From MFD01275-c22 sp963705885 (GTDB taxonomy: Bacteria; Actinomycetota; Actinomycetes; JACCUZ01), in assembly GCA_963705885.1 (NCBI GenBank), contig OY970120.1, positions 620,001-684,000 on the forward strand: a stretch of 64,000 bases of DNA, in the 5' to 3' direction. The notes under the pieces were generated by a model that saw only the letters and a program-made list of their open reading frames with translations, made no database searches and was not told where the DNA came from. Each line of letters starts with the position of its first letter. Positions within the stretch are counted from its first letter, which is position 1. Made by a program: the position numbers and the translations under genes. This document shows positions 63,804-64,000 of this stretch, piece after piece.

Positions 63804-64000
63804 TCACCGCAACGGCACGGACCAGTGCAGCCCGGTGCCGCCCTCGGGGCGCCGGCGCACCTCGCAGGTCCCCCCGAGCCCCTCGGCGCGCTGGCGCATG
63901 TTGGCGATGCCGCTGGTGGCCGCGCCGTCCTCGATGCCGACCCCGTCGTCGGTCACCGACAGCGTCACCTCGGTTCCCACCTGGAGCGTGATGTCGACGG
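63804..64000 (-). CDS. Sensor histidine kinase, C-terminal end only (DevS-like)
   Basis: The stop is TGA at 63804-63806; the gene continues past the window end. The last 65 residues hold the HATPase_c G1/G2 boxes 'LSVTDDGVGIEDGAATSGIA', 'NMRQRAEGLGGTCEVRRRPE' and 'GGTGLHWSVPLR'. Next to devR, CBS and USP genes it is most likely the GAF-type DevS/DosS sensor kinase, but its sensory part is not visible. It converges on the universal stress gene 11 nt away. Confidence 0.88.
   Translation of the reverse strand, partial: VDITLQVGTEVTLSVTDDGVGIEDGAATSGIANMRQRAEGLGGTCEVRRRPEGGTGLHWSVPLR

Overview
The window is about 72-74% G+C with dense GTG/ATG starts and many 4-nt GTGA/ATGA gene overlaps. It carries WhiB, a LytR_C protein, tRNA adenosine deaminase-associated proteins, a DUF222-HNH protein and a whiB/arsA-pair/ponA2 block laid out as in mycobacteria. 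Together these point to an actinobacterium (Actinomycetota), possibly of the Nocardioidaceae or a nearby order. Family placement is inference; no rRNA is present. I see no insertion sequence, integrase, prophage or CRISPR array.

Bases 1-28,900 are a catabolic region. It opens with a branched-chain-amino-acid-type ABC importer (lipoprotein cut by the window start, then livHMGF). Next come a 2-aminobenzoate-CoA ligase with a hotdog thioesterase, an SOS-type HNH protein, a beta-keto acid cleavage enzyme, a short VOC protein, a reductase, and the two-domain 2-aminobenzoyl-CoA monooxygenase/reductase. After a LuxR-type two-component system and a frameshifted membrane gene come a cyclase-family hydrolase, a thiamine-diphosphate enzyme, an acyl-CoA dehydrogenase homologue, 2,2-dialkylglycine decarboxylase, an ADP-forming acyl-CoA synthetase, an AMP-forming acyl-CoA ligase, a stand-alone B12-mutase large subunit and an isochorismatase-like hydrolase. 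The ligase and monooxygenase define CoA-dependent aerobic anthranilate breakdown. How the remaining enzymes connect is not settled by sequence.

Bases 28,900-36,400 hold a GNAT acetyltransferase, a YrdB protein and the syntenic block arsA-arsA-whiB-ponA2-yqeY-metallophosphoesterase, then tRNA-Pro. Bases 36,400-44,700 hold lysC-asd (with a probable nested aspartokinase beta start), a DUF5063 gene, recR, ybaB, dnaX, the SRP RNA, tRNA-Ser(GGA) and a secreted subtilase. Bases 44,700-54,600 hold a HerA-like ATPase, a VapB-like/LytR_C pair, an alpha/beta hydrolase, tRNA-Ser(CGA), tadA with two tandem partner genes, upp, small membrane proteins and the three-part proton-translocating transhydrogenase.

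Bases 54,600-64,000 hold an alpha/beta hydrolase, a PhnB-like protein, a large orphan transketolase/E1-like enzyme, a zinc-type ABC importer behind a Zur-like operator, and a DevR-type regulator with CBS, universal stress and (truncated) sensor kinase genes around a DevR-like box. A recurring feature is a -10 hexamer placed 6-8 nt before the start codon, which suggests leaderless transcripts for ten or more genes.
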